64,000 nt of DNA, from the NCBI RefSeq assembly GCF_001552535.1, contig NZ_BCRJ01000062.1, positions 1 to 64,000 of the forward strand. The letters are read 5' to 3'. Position 1 is the stretch's first letter; the number at the start of each line of letters is the position of its first letter. Shown one piece after another: positions 63,274 through 64,000 of this stretch. The notes under the pieces were generated by a model. That model was not told the origin of the DNA. It did not search any database and saw only the letters and a program-made list of their open reading frames with translations. A program made the translations under genes and the position numbers. This stretch comes from Nocardioides jensenii JCM 1364 = NBRC 14755 (GTDB lineage: Bacteria; Actinomycetota; Actinomycetes; Propionibacteriales; Nocardioidaceae).

Positions 63274-64000
63274 GGGGCGCTCCTCAGGTGGTCGGGGATG
63301 CCGAACTCCTGGAACGCGATCCGCTTCTCGACCGGGTAGGCCTCCCGGCCGAGCATGGCGGCGATCAGCACCGAGTTCCGGTAGGCGCCCATGCCGAGGT
63401 CGGGGGCGACGAAGCCATGGGTGTGCTCCTCGGCGTTCTGCACGAAGATCTCGGTGCCGTGCAGGTCGATGGCGTAGTTCTCGTCGGCCACGAAGCGCCC
63501 ACGGTCGTCCCACGTGATCCGGTCGCGGATCGGGGAGAGGAACCCAGGCACCTCCCGGGTGTAGCCGGTGGCGAAGACCACACCCTGGGTGTCGAGCGAG
63601 AAGGCCTCGTCCTGTTCGACGTGGTGCAGGTCCAGCCGGACGCCGTCGGTGAGGGTGGAGGCACCGGTCACCGCGGTGTTCGTGATCAGTGTCGTCTCGG
63701 TGCCGCCGAGCACCTGGCGTCGGTAGAGCTCGTCGTAGATCTGGTTGACCAGGTCGCCGCTGATTCCCTTGTAGAGCGAGCGTTGCTCGCGCAGGAGCGC
63801 GTCGCGGGTGCCGCCGGGCAGGGTCTGGAAGTAGGACGTGTACTCCGGGGAGGTCAGCTCGAGGGTGAGCTTGGTGTACTCCATCGGGAAGAACCTGGGG
63901 GACCTGGTCACCCAGGTCAGCGTGTAGCCGTGCTCGTCGATCCCGGACAGCAGGTCGGCGTACACCTCGGCGGCGCTCTGGCCACTGCCGACCACGGTGA
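63270..64000 (-). CDS. desB: lysine/cadaverine N-hydroxylase, DesB/IucD-like, 5' end outside window
   Basis: Only the last 242 residues are inside the window; the rest lies beyond 64000. Seen: the NADPH-binding motif VGSGQSAAEVYADLL, FVFATGYTREVPGFLSPI and AYRNSVLIAAM near the end, all typical of flavin-dependent N-hydroxylating monooxygenases. It makes the hydroxylamine used by DesC. The decarboxylase DesA and an iron-responsive promoter would be expected further right; they cannot be seen here. Confidence 0.87.
   Translation of the reverse strand, partial: TVVGSGQSAAEVYADLLSGIDEHGYTLTWVTRSPRFFPMEYTKLTLELTSPEYTSYFQTLPGGTRDALLREQRSLYKGISGDLVNQIYDELYRRQVLGGTETTLITNTAVTGASTLTDGVRLDLHHVEQDEAFSLDTQGVVFATGYTREVPGFLSPIRDRITWDDRGRFVADENYAIDLHGTEIFVQNAEEHTHGFVAPDLGMGAYRNSVLIAAMLGREAYPVEKRIAFQEFGIPDHLRSAP

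Overview
This 64 kb window is chromosomal DNA from a high-GC actinobacterium. The lineage signs are GC-rich codon use with GTG starts, a mycothiol-dependent isomerase-family protein, a furA-katG operon, PbpLipo-like and M15 cell-wall enzymes, and a desferrioxamine-type siderophore operon. The style fits Nocardioides or a close relative, but that is inference; there is no rRNA or marker gene to prove it. About 60 protein genes were found. No tRNA, rRNA, insertion sequence, prophage or CRISPR array was recognised.

Layout. 1-2.1 kb: end of a 5-oxoprolinase operon (pxpB, pxpC, DUF1445 hydro-lyase). 2.1-3.7 kb: TetR regulator facing a 50-aa protein and a stand-alone ParB-like protein across a two-site operator. 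3.7-7.1 kb: amino-acid permease plus universal stress protein, and a divergent ZnT9-like cation transporter. 7.1-10.4 kb: DHFR/RibD-like reductase and a DrrC-type UvrA-like ATPase. 10.4-13.2 kb: furA-katG. 13-18.1 kb: a DUF2384-like protein, MFS permease, 53-aa membrane protein, permuted NlpC/P60-like protein, dienelactone hydrolase and a vapBC toxin-antitoxin pair. 18-28.8 kb: mycothiol-enzyme family protein, WYL regulator, acetyltransferases, YcaQ-like protein, a glutaminase-STAS-GNAT fusion, GH25 lysozyme lipoprotein, MFS permease, a frameshifted zinc alcohol dehydrogenase and a VOC protein.

28.8-43 kb: lipoprotein penicillin-binding protein, M15 peptidase, GNAT-PrmC fusion, a GMC oxidoreductase/aldehyde dehydrogenase operon, a RelA/SpoT-domain synthetase, a DHA2 exporter overlapping a TMADH-like flavoenzyme, and a secreted arylsulfotransferase-family protein. 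43-58.4 kb: ArsR/MFS pair, lipoprotein, zinc-ribbon SDR, MFS plus pyrimidine-dimer glycosylase, membrane spermidine-synthase-like protein, D-threonine-aldolase-like enzyme, FMN reductase, thioredoxin, tandem-GNAT protein, YceI and an alpha/beta hydrolase. 58.4-64 kb: minus-strand siderophore operon running off the right edge (lysine N-hydroxylase, acyltransferase, IucA/IucC synthetase, penicillin-acylase-family protein, second acyltransferase).

Two features recur across the window. Many genes have a -10-like hexamer ending 6-8 nt before the start codon, the arrangement of leaderless transcripts; I used it to choose starts. Several intergenic gaps hold long palindromes. Two of these, 19 kb apart, are exactly 54 bp long with matching ends but unlike centres, suggesting a small dispersed repeat family. 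The most rewarding targets are the siderophore operon with its acylase and two acyltransferases, the glutaminase-STAS-GNAT fusion, and the zinc-ribbon SDR without the usual catalytic tyrosine.
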